Of a DNA stretch of 29,578 nt, positions 28,391 through 29,578 are shown piece after piece. Position numbers and translations under genes: made by a program. How positions within the stretch are numbered: position 1 is the stretch's first letter; the number at the start of each line of letters is the position of its first letter. The notes under the pieces were generated by a model. It was not told the origin of the DNA and did no database searches. It worked only from the letters and a program-made list of their open reading frames with translations. Location: contig CACONV010000010.1 of NCBI GenBank assembly GCA_902628605.1, positions 1-29,578 of the forward strand, given 5' to 3'. Origin of the DNA: an uncultured Bacteroidota bacterium. Lineage in GTDB: Bacteria > Bacteroidota > Bacteroidia > Flavobacteriales > Flavobacteriaceae.

Positions 28391-28455
28391 ATTTAAAAAT
28401 ACAAAACAATAAATTAAAATCTATTAAAATTCTAAAAAGACGAAATCAGTGAGTT

Positions 28456-29578
28456 CTAATTTTTCAAAAAGTCCAGTGCTAGGTTACTCATTACCCTCAC
28501 CCCAAGAATTAATGCGCTATCATCAACATAAAAATCTGGCGTGTGATGAGATGGTGCATCTTTTTCCAGAACTGATGGAGGAGTTCCTCCCAGGAAAAAG
28601 TATAAACCTGGTACTTTTTTTTGAAAATAAGAGAAATCCTCAGCCCCAGTTTGTGCTTTTGACAAAATCACATTTTTTTCACCGATTGTTCTCTTTAAAG
28701 TAGGAAGCATTTTTTCTGTCAAAGTAGGGTCATTATATGTTATGGCTGCTCCTTCAGTAATTTTCAACTTTGCAGAAGCACCATAAGCCGTGGAAATATT
28801 TTCAACCAGCTCTGACATTCTTTTATTAATTAATTCTTTCATCCCCTTATCTAGTGTTCTAATTGTCCCTATCATTTGAGCACTTTCTGGAATAATATTA
28901 AATCTTATTCCAGAATGGATTGAACCTACTGAAACAACCGCACCTTCTTTAGTCAATTCGCTATTTCTACTTATGATAGTTTGTAAACCGTTTATTATTT
29001 GGGCAGAAACAACAATTGGATCAACACCCATCCATGGAGATGAACCATGAGACTGTTTTCCTATAACATCAATGACAAACCTTTGAGAAGAAGCCATAGC
29101 TCCCCCAGGTTTGTATTCAATTTTTCCAACATGAAGACCAGAGCTAATATGTAGTCCAAAAATTGCATCCACGTCAGGATTTTTTAATACCCCTTCTTCT
29201 ACCATTAAGGAAGCACCACCTGTTTCTCCTTCAGGATAACCTTCTTCTGCAGGTTGAAAAATAAATTTTACAGTTCCAGAGAAATTTTTATTTTCTGATA
29301 AAACTTCAGCAACTCCCATCAAAATTGCAACATGCGTATCGTGACCACAAGCATGCATTACTCCAGTTTTTTTTCCATTGTACTCAGAAACCACATTAGA
29401 TTTGTAAGGAAGACTATTTCTTTCTGTTACTGGCAATGCATCCATGTCAGCCCTTAAAGCAACGACTTTCCCTGGTTTATTTCCTTTCAAAATTCCTACT
29501 ACACCAGTATGAGCAACTCCAGTTTTTACTTTTATTCCTAAACTTTTTAAATGATCTGCAACCAACTCTGCAGTTTTA
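28456..29578 (-). CDS. M20-family metallo-amidohydrolase (N-acyl-amino-acid amidohydrolase type), 5' end cut off
   Basis: The frame is open to the window edge (KTAE precedes the TTG at 29565), so the N-terminus is missing; about 374 residues are visible. Motifs of the M20D amidohydrolase/carboxypeptidase group are clear: VALRADMDALPV, the metal residues of MHACGHDTHVAILMG, the catalytic Glu pair in FQPAEEG, the His of IFGLHISSG, and the C-terminal His of PSHHTPDF. The dimerisation domain (about 190-300, from GKQSHGSSP) is present. Members release amino acids from N-acyl or aminoacyl compounds. Whether it is exported cannot be seen. The double amidohydrolase gene begins 65 bases downstream on the same strand, so the three hydrolase genes may form one operon for amide or peptide breakdown. 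Confidence 0.92.
   Translation of the reverse strand, partial: KTAELVADHLKSLGIKVKTGVAHTGVVGILKGNKPGKVVALRADMDALPVTERNSLPYKSNVVSEYNGKKTGVMHACGHDTHVAILMGVAEVLSENKNFSGTVKFIFQPAEEGYPEGETGGASLMVEEGVLKNPDVDAIFGLHISSGLHVGKIEYKPGGAMASSQRFVIDVIGKQSHGSSPWMGVDPIVVSAQIINGLQTIISRNSELTKEGAVVSVGSIHSGIRFNIIPESAQMIGTIRTLDKGMKELINKRMSELVENISTAYGASAKLKITEGAAITYNDPTLTEKMLPTLKRTIGEKNVILSKAQTGAEDFSYFQKKVPGLYFFLGGTPPSVLEKDAPSHHTPDFYVDDSALILGVRVMSNLALDFLKN

Noticed and set aside
1..29578. CRISPR arrays, insertion sequences, integrases, phage genes or attachment sites
   Set aside because: No spaced direct repeats, transposase or integrase motifs, or flanking duplications were seen.

Overview
The window is AT-rich, gene-dense chromosome from a member of the Bacteroidota, most likely a marine, streamlined flavobacterium. 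The evidence is a short SigA-type sigma factor without region 1.1, an AccD of the flavobacterial form that lacks zinc cysteines, a TamL-like BamA-family protein next to fbaA, a DUF3467-type gene after rpoC, -7 boxes of the TAnnTTTG type, and very short spacers. I see no insertion sequence, phage gene, CRISPR array or integron; most of the window is conserved core genome.

Layout. Positions 1-8432 (+ strand): the 3' part of a TamL-like outer-membrane assembly protein, then fbaA and accD (close pair), rpsO with a clear -7 box, pnp, and rpoD followed closely by rpe. This joins central carbon metabolism, the committed step of fatty-acid synthesis, RNA turnover, the primary sigma factor and a ribosomal protein.

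Positions 8429-21111 (- strand, transcribed right to left): tuf, tRNA-Trp, secE, nusG, rplK, rplA, rplJ, rplL, rpoB, rpoC and a small DUF3467-like gene. This is the classic translation/transcription cluster. It ends tail-to-tail with rpe with a 4-base overlap. A 7-bp hairpin lies between tuf and tRNA-Trp.

Positions 21301-23912: an acyl-CoA thioesterase II (TesB, -), a conserved flavobacterial protein of unknown function (-), and a divergent pair of a DoxX-like membrane protein and a flavin-reductase-like protein (+). Two of these genes have a -7 box placed so close to the start codon that their mRNAs should be leaderless. A run of 16 A lies in the tesB promoter spacer.

Positions 23913-24212 are a 300-base gap with no convincing gene, possibly holding remnants of one. 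Positions 24213-29578 (-): a partial M20-family amidohydrolase, a 961-residue exported protein with two amidohydrolase halves, and a second exported amidohydrolase-like protein. Of the three amidohydrolase domains in the last two genes only one keeps the metal-binding residues, which is the most unusual biology I can see here. I found no wholly new system; the rest of interest is regulatory or evolutionary detail.
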